Source: an uncultured Desulfosarcina sp. (lineage in GTDB: Bacteria; Desulfobacterota; Desulfobacteria; Desulfobacterales; Desulfosarcinaceae). Taken from it: DNA of 64,000 nucleotides. Below, in pieces: positions 51,469-59,676 of this stretch. A program made the position numbers and the translations under genes. The stretch covers positions 4,216,001 to 4,280,000 of the forward strand of contig NZ_OY764190.1 in NCBI RefSeq assembly GCF_963668215.1, in the 5' to 3' direction. The first letter of the stretch is position 1, and every line of letters starts with the position of its first letter. The notes under the pieces were generated by a model. That model was not told where the DNA came from and did not search any database. It worked only from the letters and a program-made list of their open reading frames with translations.

Positions 51469-53085
51469 TTACATCCAAACGATAGAGGGCTCCACTTTTT
51501 GGGCTTGGTTGCGAATAGCACCGTCGAGGGCCATGACCGCCGCGACCGCGACGTCTATCTTCTCGGCGCTCTTTTTCTTCGAAAACTTGATGTTTCCGGC
51601 GGCATCGGTTTCGGCGATGACATTGCCGAAGCACCATTTAATGACCGGGTTGTCGGGAAATCCGATCTTGCGCTCAAGGATGAGTTTTTCCATCTCTTTC
51701 GACGGTGGAGACATCGACGCAAAGCCTTGCCCGAATTCCAGCACGGTCATGCCGGCTTCGGTCAGGTCATTGACGACGCGGGTGGCCCCCCAGCGGTCGA
51801 AGGCGATGGCTTGCAGGTCATAGAGTTGCGCCAGGTCGTCTATCTTGGCTAGGATCGGCTGGTAATCGATCACACTGCCGGGAACGGGCTCGATATAGCC
51901 GTCCCGCTGCCAAATATCATAGGGGACGCGGTCCTCTTTGGCACGGCGCCGGATGGATTCAGCGGGCACCCAGGCGAAGGGCAGGACAAAGAACGGTTCG
52001 TCCTCGGTCTGGGGCGGGAAGCACAGGACGAAGGCGGTCAGGTCTTGTGTACTGGAAAGGTCCAGCCCTCCATAGCAGGCACGGCCGGCCAGGTCGGGGA
52101 TCTCTCGAACACATGCGTCATAGTCGTTGGAAGAGATGAACCGGGCTTCGGCATCCACCCGTTGATTGAGGTACAGGTTCCGGAACGTCGCTTCCTTCGT
52201 TGGAATCCTTTTCGCCTGTTCCGCGAATTGTCTCATCTCGGGTAAAGACCGGAAATCACCAAGGGCCGGGTTACAGGCCTTCCAGGTCTTTTCGTCCCAT
52301 GCGTCGGCATCGTCGAGCGCCGCGTAGACGCATCCAAAAAAAGAGGGATCGGGTGGCAGGGTGCCGTTTTCCAGGTCTATGGCGTAATCTACCAGTTCGC
52401 TCATAATGTGGTGCGGATCTGGGCTCTGGGTGGAGATGACCACCATCAAGGGTTCGGCCCTGGCCCCGGTCCCGGTGGTCAGGTTGTCATAGAGTTCTCG
52501 GTCCTTGGCCTGTGCAAGTTCGTCGTAGATCATGAACGAAGGGCTCAGACCGTGGGCTTTCCGGCCATCGGCGGACATGGCCCGGTAAACCGATCCGGTT
52601 TGGTAATCGGTGATCATCTTGTAGAAAGATTGGATGTGGCAACGCTCTTCGAATTCGGGAACGGCCAGGATGATGGCTTCCATCTCCCTGAAAATTATGG
52701 CTGCCTGCTCGCGGTCGGCCGCTGCGCTGTAGCATTGGCCCCGCTGCTCAGATTCCGGGCCCAGAAGATGACAAAGGGCAAGGGCGGCTGCCAGGGCGGA
52801 CTTGCCGTTCTTTCGCGGCATGGTGATAAGGGCGGTGCGCACGATGCGCTTTTTCCGCCGGGTGCGATAGATGGCACGAACGATCTTCTTTTGCCAGGGA
52901 CGAAGCCGAAAGGGTTTTCCGGCATGGACGCCGCTGGTGATCGGTAGAGACTCGACGAATTTTATCACACGGGTGGCCCGGGTCAGCTTCGGATTGTCCC
53001 ATGGGAAGCCGTCAGGAAAATAGGGTCCGGTGCGTTGTGCATCGGCGTATTTCTTGGCTGCGCTTTTCGGTCCGCGTTTGCCCAT
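51469..53085 (-). CDS. Phage terminase, large subunit
   Basis: A 538-residue packaging motor. The ATPase half has TALITMPRKNGKSALAAALA (Walker A-like RKNGKS) and PSFMIYDELAQAKDRELYD (Walker B), then MVVISTQSPDPHHIMSEL (coupling motif). The nuclease half has YGGLDLSSTQDLTAFVLCFP (catalytic Asp). It is a phage-HK97-like TerL with LRPWQKKIVRAIYRTRRKKR near the start. I begin at ATG 53085 (MGKRGPKSAAKKY), five bases after the HNH stop, so translation is probably coupled. No small terminase gene is recognisable next to it. Confidence 0.93.
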   Translation of the reverse strand: MGKRGPKSAAKKYADAQRTGPYFPDGFPWDNPKLTRATRVIKFVESLPITSGVHAGKPFRLRPWQKKIVRAIYRTRRKKRIVRTALITMPRKNGKSALAAALALCHLLGPESEQRGQCYSAAADREQAAIIFREMEAIILAVPEFEERCHIQSFYKMITDYQTGSVYRAMSADGRKAHGLSPSFMIYDELAQAKDRELYDNLTTGTGARAEPLMVVISTQSPDPHHIMSELVDYAIDLENGTLPPDPSFFGCVYAALDDADAWDEKTWKACNPALGDFRSLPEMRQFAEQAKRIPTKEATFRNLYLNQRVDAEARFISSNDYDACVREIPDLAGRACYGGLDLSSTQDLTAFVLCFPPQTEDEPFFVLPFAWVPAESIRRRAKEDRVPYDIWQRDGYIEPVPGSVIDYQPILAKIDDLAQLYDLQAIAFDRWGATRVVNDLTEAGMTVLEFGQGFASMSPPSKEMEKLILERKIGFPDNPVIKWCFGNVIAETDAAGNIKFSKKKSAEKIDVAVAAVMALDGAIRNQAQKVEPSIVWM

Positions 53086-53090
53086 GAAAA

Positions 53091-53486
53091 TTAACTCACG
53101 ATTCGGGTGTCGGCCCGGTGCCGCTCTGTGCCTACCTGATGATTTTCCCGCCTGAGACGCGATTCTCGGGCCGTTTTCTTGTTGTGGCATGACCGGCACA
53201 GGCTTTGGACGTTATCTTCCGAAAATGGGGCACCACCATCCTTGATCTCAACAATGTGATCGACAATGGCCATGGGTACGATCCGCCCGTGCTTCTCGCA
53301 TTCTTCACAAAGCGGGTGCCTTGCCCTGTACCAGCTCCTAAACCGCTTCCATGCTGTGCTGGAATAGAAGGGGTCCGTCTCCTTCGGCGCTGGCTTGGGC
53401 TTATGAGCCCGGCAATAGGCGCTGCCGGGCTCTGCCAGGTTGCTGCAGGGAAACTTGGCGCAGTATCGGCGGGGTTTACCGGGCAT
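53091..53486 (-). CDS. HNH endonuclease
   Basis: A 131-residue nuclease. The HNH core is HPLCEECEKHGRIVPMAIVD then HIVEIKDGGAPFSEDNVQSL and CRSCHNKKTARES, with four zinc cysteines (CEEC, CRSC). HNH genes beside terL in HK97-type phages assist terminase cleavage during packaging (family knowledge). ATG 53486 has AGGGAG 8 bases upstream; the GTG 6 bases earlier is too close to it. It overlaps the preceding zinc-ribbon gene by 11 bases. Confidence 0.9.
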   Translation of the reverse strand: MPGKPRRYCAKFPCSNLAEPGSAYCRAHKPKPAPKETDPFYSSTAWKRFRSWYRARHPLCEECEKHGRIVPMAIVDHIVEIKDGGAPFSEDNVQSLCRSCHNKKTARESRLRRENHQVGTERHRADTRIVS

Positions 53487-53691
53487 CGTCACGTCTCCCT
53501 GGCCAGATCATCCCGCATAATTTGCACTGGTATACCTGCACGTGGAAGTCAGGGTCATAACTGGATGAGCAATCCCTGGCGGCGCATACCGGGCATTGAT
53601 CTTCGGGCACACCTTCCCGGTTCCAGGGGTGCATTGGATCTAAGGGGAAGCCGTTTTCATCGCATCCATGGACATCATTGTCTTTCGTCAT
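53476..53691 (-). CDS. Small zinc-ribbon-like protein A of the satellite
   Basis: A 71-residue product beginning MTKDNDVHGCDENGFPLDPM. It carries CPVC near residue 33 and CKLC near 61, a likely four-cysteine zinc ribbon. It starts in a 4-base overlap (ATGA) with the previous gene and ends within the HNH gene. AGGTGG precedes the ATG. No named family is recognised. Its place in a tight operon supports it being real. Confidence 0.65.
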   Translation of the reverse strand: MTKDNDVHGCDENGFPLDPMHPWNREGVPEDQCPVCAARDCSSSYDPDFHVQVYQCKLCGMIWPGRRDDAR

Positions 53692-53942
53692 ACTGCCACC
53701 TGCCTTTGGTTGATAATGAGTTGAAGACCATCCTCGACGTTGCGCAGCATGGATTTTATCTCGGCCACCTGTGCGGTCAGTTCTTCCACCGTGGGAATCA
53801 CGATGGGGCGCTCGGTCGTGGACCACTCCATACCGCATTGGCAACGGTATTGACGGTCAACATGGTCGGGGTGTTCGGTCATACTGCACGGTGCGTTGTC
53901 AGAGGTCCCACAGTGGGGGCATTGATCGGGTTGTCTACTCAT
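53688..53942 (-). CDS. Small zinc-ribbon-like protein B of the satellite
   Basis: An 84-residue protein. The N-terminal half has CPHCGTSDNAPC and RCQCGMEW, a zinc-ribbon-like arrangement. The C-terminal half, VEELTAQVAEIKSMLRNVED, is a predicted coiled coil. GGAGCAAGCC precedes the ATG. It overlaps the next gene by ATGA. I recognise no family. Confidence 0.65.
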   Translation of the reverse strand: MSRQPDQCPHCGTSDNAPCSMTEHPDHVDRQYRCQCGMEWSTTERPIVIPTVEELTAQVAEIKSMLRNVEDGLQLIINQRQVAV

Positions 53943-54195
53943 TTGGCTTGCTCCTTTCGTTGTGCCGTCGATAACGGCGATGCTGCCGCGCTTCGCTTGG
54001 CGCCCTGCGGGCGATGGTTTTAAGACCCTGAAAAGAGGCGATGCCGACCTCGACCCCTCTAAGAGCCCTTTTTCCCCTTTTTTGGTTCGGGCAAAACGGT
54101 CTACGACCTGGTAAATATATAAGTGCAGTAATCTGGGTAAACCGGTCTACAAAATTGTAATTTCCTGCAAAGCCCTGATTGTAGCCAATCTTCAT
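53935..54195 (-). CDS. Doubtful 86-codon frame in the satellite operon
   Basis: The frame starts two bases after the upstream stop and overlaps the next start by 8 bases, as a coupled gene would. But the product (ending SEARQHRRYRRHNERSKPNE) is Arg-rich with no motif, and the stretch also carries GGTAAACC-type repeats. It may be non-coding origin or operator sequence instead. Confidence 0.25.
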   Translation of the reverse strand: MKIGYNQGFAGNYNFVDRFTQITALIYLPGRRPFCPNQKRGKRALRGVEVGIASFQGLKTIARRAPSEARQHRRYRRHNERSKPNE

Positions 54196-54197
54196 AT

Positions 54198-54710
54198 TTA
54201 GATAGCCTTTCCCACAGGTAAACCAGTCTCAGTTTCGGGGCGAAGTGGTTTACCTACAGTACTGCGGGTAGTCTTTCCTACATTACTGCGGTTTTTTATT
54301 TGAAAGCCGTACTTGCCATTGACGCGGACTTCCCGAATAACGTTGCCAGGTTCCCATCTCCTCCAGTCCTCAGTTATACCGTAAATCTGGACATCACCCT
54401 TGCCGCCGCCACCGTGTTTCACCACTTTGAGGAAACCATGCCCAATGATCTCCTTGAACGATGCCCAAATGGTCTTATCGGAGTAAGATAGGGTATCCCG
54501 GATTTGCTGGTACGTCAGCTTAACCTCGTTACGGTTGGTGACCGTTGGGGTATATTTTTTTGATCTTTTTTTGCCAGGTGACATCCTCACTTCGAAATAG
54601 ATCAAGATTAGGATGTCCCTTGCAGAGGGCTTGAGATCCCTGAAGGCGGGAGATGTGAACAGCTGGTGGGTCAAATACCCTGGATAACGTTGCGATTTTG
54701 AAATGCTCAT
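54198..54710 (-). CDS. Winged-helix replication-type protein of the satellite
   Basis: A 170-residue basic protein. The start MSISKSQRYPGYLTHQLFTS and LKPSARDILILIYFEVRMSP, then VKLTYQQIRDTLSYSDKTIW with ASFKEIIGHGFLKVVKH, form a helix-turn-helix/winged-helix like those of replication initiators and phage O-type proteins. The tail repeats a VGK motif (SNVGKTT, STVGKPL, LPVGKAI). It sits in the satellite position where other islands carry their replication gene (inference). No helicase or primase is visible, so it would need host replisome parts. Confidence 0.6.
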   Translation of the reverse strand: MSISKSQRYPGYLTHQLFTSPAFRDLKPSARDILILIYFEVRMSPGKKRSKKYTPTVTNRNEVKLTYQQIRDTLSYSDKTIWASFKEIIGHGFLKVVKHGGGGKGDVQIYGITEDWRRWEPGNVIREVRVNGKYGFQIKNRSNVGKTTRSTVGKPLRPETETGLPVGKAI

Positions 54711-54731
54711 CGTCGCCGCACCGATCTTCCG

Positions 54732-54926
54732 CTATTGTTGAGGGCTCACGCGGGATTGATCACGATACGCTTTGATATCTTCCATCGCATAGCGGACGGC
54801 TGCGCCGAATTTATGGTATGCGGGACCGCGACCTTGAAAACGCCAATTTCTCAGTGTCTGAACCTTAAGGTTGAGAAGTCTCGCAGCTTCCCGGTCGGTC
54901 AATAATTCGTCCATCGATTTAACCAT
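54732..54926 (-). CDS. AlpA/excisionase-like helix-turn-helix protein
   Basis: A 64-residue protein with a MerR-like HTH, LLTDREAARLLNLKVQTLRN then WRFQGRGPAYHKFGAAVRYA, as in AlpA and phage excisionases. AlpA-type proteins regulate or direct excision in islands. AAAGGAG lies 8 bases before the ATG. It is followed 21 bases later by the winged-helix gene. Confidence 0.85.
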   Translation of the reverse strand: MVKSMDELLTDREAARLLNLKVQTLRNWRFQGRGPAYHKFGAAVRYAMEDIKAYRDQSRVSPQQ

Positions 54927-55044
54927 TGCCTTTGCTCCTTTCCCTCAAAATAAAAAGCCCAAAATCACAATGTGACCTTGGGTAAGCATATAAAACCGGC
55001 GGTATTGTAGGCAATTGGAATAACCAAGCTATTCCAATGGTGAT

Positions 55045-55899
55045 CTATTTTATTGTGAGGGAGATTCCTTTTCCTTGATCTTTGCTGATGTATTCCTGCA
55101 CTTTTGATCTATAAACCCGATCAGTTTTGTAAGTAGGCGGTGAAGCAGGTTCAAACACCCAGGCAATGAGTTCGTTCCAAGTCTCTGTGTCAATTTTGAT
55201 TCCATCTTTCGATAGTTCCGCTTTCTTCATCACTTCGATGCTCAATCTTTTAACTCTATCATCAACATTAATCTGTCTGGCATTGGTACCTGCTCGTGAT
55301 AGTTTAATCGATTTATGTTTAGCTTTCCAATAACCTTCCACTTCGCCAATCTTCAAAAGCATGTTTTCTTTTAACGATTCCAATACTCGAAAAAGATTTT
55401 GATTTATATCAGGACAAAAATTTTCAATAACGTCTCTGATTTTGAAAAAATTTTCGTAAGCCAGGGCCAATATCCAACATTCTTCGGCCAGAAAAGCATA
55501 TGTTCGAAAGGCATCTAAATCCAAGTCTTCATGCAAAGGTTGTTCACCATCTATTGCAGAAATTATTTCTTCAAATCCCGCGTATCCATCATGGCCAAGT
55601 TTTTGTGCAATCCACATTCGCTCCGCAGGAGCACCTTTCAATGTTGCTGATTCATATATCTGTTCTAAAAGCAAGGAGATAGAATCGCTAAAGTCAGAAT
55701 AACTTTTGATGCCATCATATTTTGATCGATCAATGTCATTAAATTGGATCGACGGTTTAAAAGATGGTTCGCCATTTTTTAACGTTATCTCATGTGTAAA
55801 TTTTGAAAGATATGATAGATAAACGGCTTTGTCCTTCAGATTGTTAGCTGTTTGCTGAATCAAATCCTTTAATAGATCTTTTTCATCCATTTGATACAT
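55045..55899 (-). CDS. Unknown satellite cargo protein
   Basis: A 284-residue protein with no motif I recognise and no membrane segment or signal peptide. It is AT-richer than the structural genes, helical, and rich in Asp, Glu and Lys (MYQMDEKDLLKDLIQQTANN, DVIENFCPDINQNLFRVLES). The end of the integrase overlaps its start by 17 bases. Position between integrase and AlpA is where phage satellites carry accessory or anti-phage genes (inference). The start could be Met4, 9 bases later. Confidence 0.72.
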   Translation of the reverse strand: MYQMDEKDLLKDLIQQTANNLKDKAVYLSYLSKFTHEITLKNGEPSFKPSIQFNDIDRSKYDGIKSYSDFSDSISLLLEQIYESATLKGAPAERMWIAQKLGHDGYAGFEEIISAIDGEQPLHEDLDLDAFRTYAFLAEECWILALAYENFFKIRDVIENFCPDINQNLFRVLESLKENMLLKIGEVEGYWKAKHKSIKLSRAGTNARQINVDDRVKRLSIEVMKKAELSKDGIKIDTETWNELIAWVFEPASPPTYKTDRVYRSKVQEYISKDQGKGISLTIK

Positions 55900-57034
55900 C
55901 CTTTACTTTTTCTGTTCTGATATTCGCCACTATATCACCTGCAAGGTTCGATGCCTGTTTCAATGCATCGTCTCTAAGGTGTGCGTATCGCTGAGTCATC
56001 AACGGGCTTTTGTGGGTCAACAGCTTTTGAAGTGTATAGAGGTCAACCTGGCCCGATGATGCCAACATCGATGCGTAAACATGCCGGAGTCCATGAAGCG
56101 CCCGGAAACCGGCCGGTAGGCCTGCATCCTTCTTTATTTTCCCCACGGCCTTGTTGATGTCCGTCCGCATTTTCCCGCTACGACCCGGAAAGACGAAAGG
56201 CGATCCTTTCCTCTTCGGATGTTTTTTCAATATTGCCCTGGCAGCTTTATTCAAGGGAATGGTTTGGTCAAATAAGCCTTTTGGGTCCCGTAGCGTAATG
56301 AAGCCCCGACGGTAATCGATATCCCGCCATTCAAGACGGAACATCTCACCGCGGCGCATCCCGGAATATAAAGCTAAGAGCATCATATCGCCAGCCTGTG
56401 CATGGTCGTCTTTTTCGATGGCCGCCAACAGCTTTTTTAATTGCTTTGGTGATAAATCTTCGGTTTTGAGATTGTTTACCGTCGGCATCTCAATTTTAAA
56501 GCTGGTTCCTTCGCATAGCTGTTTCTTCACTCCGTAATTGATGAGCCGCCGCAGCAGTTCCAACACATTTTTGACGGTTCCGGGTGATTTTGTTTTCAAC
56601 AGTTTCAGCCGAAGGCGGTCGACGTCCAGGGGGATCAATTCGGACGGCTCCTTTTTTCCGAAGTCAGGTTCAATATAGAGGTCGAAGCGGTTCTCATCCG
56701 TTACAATGCCTTTCAGATTCGGTTTCGCTTCTTTGTAGGCGGTCCACAGCTTCGATATAGTGTATCGTCCGGCCTCGGCCTGTTTTGCCGCTTCTTCGGC
56801 CTCTCGTTTCTCTTTGTTCGATGGAATGTGCCCATTGATCTTGTCTGATCGGCGCCGGGCTGCCTTTGCTGGTGTCATTTTCTGGGATGCACGGCCGGCC
56901 TTCTCTTGGATGCGTTTTCCGTCCTTGCGATAGTCGATGTAATAGATCCGGTCTGGTTTCCCGGTGGCAACGGACGTGCCGATGATAAAATAGACGCCCG
57001 GATATTTGGTGGGATGGCGCTTTTGTGCTGGCAT
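55883..57034 (-). CDS. Tyrosine-recombinase integrase
   Basis: A 383-residue lambda-type integrase. The C-terminal catalytic domain has Arg in LYSGMRRGEMFRLEWRDIDY, His-x-x-Arg in FRALHGLRHVYASMLAS, His in LYTLQKLLTHKSPLM and the nucleophile Tyr in TQRYAHLRDDAL. The N-terminus (residues about 5-40) resembles an arm-binding domain. ATG 57034 (MPAQKRHPTKYPGVYF) follows AAAGGAG; the longer frame begins 72 bases upstream with no site and overlaps the arm-type repeat at 57068. It sits at the attR end, as integrases usually do. Confidence 0.94.
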   Translation of the reverse strand: MPAQKRHPTKYPGVYFIIGTSVATGKPDRIYYIDYRKDGKRIQEKAGRASQKMTPAKAARRRSDKINGHIPSNKEKREAEEAAKQAEAGRYTISKLWTAYKEAKPNLKGIVTDENRFDLYIEPDFGKKEPSELIPLDVDRLRLKLLKTKSPGTVKNVLELLRRLINYGVKKQLCEGTSFKIEMPTVNNLKTEDLSPKQLKKLLAAIEKDDHAQAGDMMLLALYSGMRRGEMFRLEWRDIDYRRGFITLRDPKGLFDQTIPLNKAARAILKKHPKRKGSPFVFPGRSGKMRTDINKAVGKIKKDAGLPAGFRALHGLRHVYASMLASSGQVDLYTLQKLLTHKSPLMTQRYAHLRDDALKQASNLAGDIVANIRTEKVKDVSNG

Positions 57035-57067
57035 GGTGGGGGCTCCTTTTTGGTGGGTAAATATGCT

Positions 57068-57090
57068 ATACCCACCACTATACCCACCAT
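57068..57090. promoter_or_regulatory. Probable integrase arm-type site, right end
   Basis: Two ATACCCACC units separated by ACT. It is identical to 47682-47704. It lies upstream of the integrase start and 120 bases inside attR, so it could also let integrase regulate its own promoter. Confidence 0.7.
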
Positions 57091-57210
57091 CGAAAAACAA
57101 AGTCAAGGTAAAAGACGGTAAAAACCATATTCATAACATACCGGAAAAACGTATTAAAAGATACATGAAATCAACAACTAAGTAAAAATCAGTAAAAAAT
57201 TACCTTAGTT

Positions 57211-57255
57211 CTCATAACCCGAAGGTCGTAGGTTCGAATCCTGCCCCCGCTACCA
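57211..57255 (+). other. attR core (45-bp copy of the tRNA 3' half)
   Basis: Exact duplicate of 47574-47618 lacking the tRNA 5' half, so it does not encode a functional tRNA. The 482-base gap it sits in (57035-57516) otherwise holds the arm site, the old tRNA terminator and the promoter region of the next gene. Confidence 0.95.
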
Positions 57256-57263
57256 AGAAAATC

Positions 57264-57300
57264 AAAGGGTTACAGATCAAAATCTGTGACCCTTTTTATT
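57264..57300 (+). terminator. Original tRNA-fMet terminator, now beyond attR
   Basis: AAAGGGTTACAGAT pairs with ATCTGTGACCCTTT around a CAAA loop, then T-rich sequence. It begins 9 bases after attR, where the native tRNA terminator would have been before integration. Confidence 0.85.
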
Positions 57301-57516
57301 TTTTCTAACCTATTTCTAACAAGAAGCGAAAAATCGGCCATTTTGGCCCTGCTTTTCCTAAGGGGCCATAAAGCCCAACAGACGGCTTTTCATTCCGCCT
57401 TGACCGGGTTGTGTATTGTTTGGTATTTGGCAAATAATCAATTTTACTCCAAACTGCTGAGTCTTCAATTAAAATTGCTTGAATTTTATTTGGCTATGCT
57501 CACCTGGTGAAACCCA

Positions 57517-58482
57517 ATGAGTGTTGTTGCAGGGTGCTCTCTTTTTGATGGTGTACTCCTCACGGCGGATTGCCGAGCAACTATAAGGCGGCCCTACCGT
57601 GAAAATATATATTCAGATAACGTTTTAAAAGTTATAGCTATCTCTCCAGACACGGCTATTGGATTTGTGGGTGATATCGACGTTGCATCCTTTTTGTTAC
57701 ACCGGCTACTGATTGAAATCCGCAGGCGAAAAAGAAAAGATCCGACAAATCTATCTTTATGGATGCCACGGTTCTTTCGTTATTATTTCAATCAGTTCGT
57801 CTCAAAAAAAGGGAAAAGAACTTTAGTTTTCATGATTGCTTCTGTTTTAAGGGGGCATCGAAATATCGTAGAACGCCAAGCAGTGGTAGAGCTTACAAAC
57901 CGCATATTGTCTGGCCAAAGTTCTATCCAACGGAATTGGATTCCAAGCTTCTTGCTTGACTTCTTGAAAATCCCTCCAAAATACAAATTCGTAGAAATAC
58001 CAGGAAGTTGTCGCAATGTTTTATACACATTAGAATCACCAGAATTTATAAAAAAAGATTTTCCTCCTCTGAAATATACAGCCATCGGGTCTGGCGATTC
58101 TTGCCTGGAACGAATTGATTTTTACCACGATTCGATTGTAGCTTTAGATCCCGGCAATTCAAGGATTGAAGGTGCTCAGTTTCGAGATGTAATACAGAGA
58201 TTTATCTGGGAGAAAAATATTCAATCCGTTGGGGGTTTATATCCCGTCCTAAAAATTTCAGGTATGGGTGTAGAACATATTGGAATGGGGACTGAAATTC
58301 CTATAGGCGGAACAAGGATTGAATTATTGTTTCGGTCGGGGCGTTGGGTTCAGAAGAATGAAAGCGAAGGCAAAGAAGTAACAATGCAAATGCCTTGGGA
58401 ATTTGTGAAGAATCCCATTTATAAAAACTCAACCTTCGATGATTTAAAGAATACGATGACAGCTTTTAAAGCCAATGATTAG
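57517..58482 (+). CDS. Proteasome-beta-like Ntn hydrolase with N-terminal serine
   Basis: A 321-residue protein in AT-rich DNA. Removal of Met1 would give SVVAGCSLFDGVLLTADCRA. In that mature numbering Ser1, Asp17 and Arg19 fall exactly where proteasome beta subunits and HslV have Thr1, Asp17 and Arg19. A Lys is present in NVLKVIAIS (Lys37, about where Lys33 is expected after a 4-residue insertion). TAIGFVGDIDVASFLLHRL matches the following beta strand and helix of the fold. A further region of about 130 residues is not part of the standard fold. It would be a serine N-terminal-nucleophile peptidase or amidase (inference). It precedes a PIN-domain gene by 39 bases. The ribosome site is weak (GGTG). 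Confidence 0.7.
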   Translation: MSVVAGCSLFDGVLLTADCRATIRRPYRENIYSDNVLKVIAISPDTAIGFVGDIDVASFLLHRLLIEIRRRKRKDPTNLSLWMPRFFRYYFNQFVSKKGKRTLVFMIASVLRGHRNIVERQAVVELTNRILSGQSSIQRNWIPSFLLDFLKIPPKYKFVEIPGSCRNVLYTLESPEFIKKDFPPLKYTAIGSGDSCLERIDFYHDSIVALDPGNSRIEGAQFRDVIQRFIWEKNIQSVGGLYPVLKISGMGVEHIGMGTEIPIGGTRIELLFRSGRWVQKNESEGKEVTMQMPWEFVKNPIYKNSTFDDLKNTMTAFKAND

Positions 58483-58521
58483 CAAACGCAGTCGAACAAC
58501 TGATGAGGAAATATAGATATA

Positions 58522-59676
58522 ATGACTGACTATGTCTGGAAACATCTACCTTATGCAATATATTTGGATACAAATGCTTTGCGTTCTGCAGGTACCAACC
58601 TTGATAAACCCTGGATAAGCGAACTTTTATCCATCACAAATCAATATGGCATTGAGGTGGGTTTGTCTGAACTCGTTCTTGATGAGTGGTGTGAGCACCT
58701 CATAAGCGTTTTGAAAGGTAATCGGCAAAAGTTTCTGTCATCAATGTCTGTATTAAGGAATTATGACATTTCAGTACCAGACATTGAACCGGAGAAAATC
58801 ATCGTTCCTAAAAAGGAAAATCTATTCAGGATTGTATCCCAGATGATGAAATCTACTGGTTTCAGCATCATCCCCAATTGGGATGCCACTCTATCTCGGT
58901 TACTGGATGAAGCCGTCTCGAAAAAGCCACCCTTCCAACATGGAGGGAAAGGCTTGTGCGATGCTGTAATCCTTGAAAGTTACGCTGAACATGCAAAAAA
59001 GAGTTTCGAAAAGGCCAGAGTGCTGGTCATCAGTAACGATGATGCAGTTAAACGGTCTGGTTCAAGATTCAAAGATCGCGGAATCGCTGTGGCCTTTGTT
59101 GGTGAGTCTGAAATCGTTGAGAAATTAAAATCCCTGCTCAAGGATGAAGTGGCGGCTTATATTGAATCTAGAAAAGTGAAGTTGAAAACATATATTCTCG
59201 GACGTGAATCGGAAATATTAGATTTTGTTAGAAAAGCTCAGTTGGAAATAACTGACTGGAAGATCAATCCTCCTCTTGGCGAATATGGTGGTGAAATTTA
59301 TGGAACTATCGAGAGCATTCTTGCCGTGCGGCCTTTAGGAATAACCGAAGTAATCGGTGGTGCTCCAACTTATGGTGAAAAAATGGGAGAGGACAGGTAT
59401 CCTGTAAAAATAACAGTTGAAATCGAATTGGAAATTATTGTCAATGACCACGGCATCGGGCTACGTAATCTTTTAGAACCTAAAGCAATAGCCACTGTTC
59501 AACCTGATACACTTGATAATCAAACACCAGTTAGCATGGAGAAAAAAAACTATTACTGGAAACCAAGGGAAATAGTAAAAACAATAAAAAGAGATTTTAC
59601 AGTATTTGCAACTCTTGATGACAAACAAGAAAAAAATGGGGTTTTTGAAGACCTTAGAATGGAAAAAGTCTATTGA
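58522..59676 (+). CDS. PIN-domain protein, probable ribonuclease
   Basis: A 384-residue protein. The N-terminal 200 residues look like a PIN nuclease: acidic positions in LPYAIYLDTNALRSAG (Asp16), LSELVLDEWCEHL, GLCDAVILESYAEHA and VLVISNDDAVKRSG. The second half is a separate domain of unknown fold (GGEIYGTIESILAVRPLGIT, PVKITVEIELEIIVND), as in DUF4935-type PIN proteins (tentative). A GAGGA precedes the ATG. The gene follows the Ntn-hydrolase gene closely, so the two are an operon. No antitoxin-size gene accompanies it. RNA cleavage triggered or limited by its partner peptidase is a reasonable hypothesis. Confidence 0.72.
   Translation: MTDYVWKHLPYAIYLDTNALRSAGTNLDKPWISELLSITNQYGIEVGLSELVLDEWCEHLISVLKGNRQKFLSSMSVLRNYDISVPDIEPEKIIVPKKENLFRIVSQMMKSTGFSIIPNWDATLSRLLDEAVSKKPPFQHGGKGLCDAVILESYAEHAKKSFEKARVLVISNDDAVKRSGSRFKDRGIAVAFVGESEIVEKLKSLLKDEVAAYIESRKVKLKTYILGRESEILDFVRKAQLEITDWKINPPLGEYGGEIYGTIESILAVRPLGITEVIGGAPTYGEKMGEDRYPVKITVEIELEIIVNDHGIGLRNLLEPKAIATVQPDTLDNQTPVSMEKKNYYWKPREIVKTIKRDFTVFATLDDKQEKNGVFEDLRMEKVY

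Noticed and set aside
57211..57255. Second tRNA-Met gene
   Set aside because: Only the 3' half from the anticodon loop is present; it is the attR duplicate.
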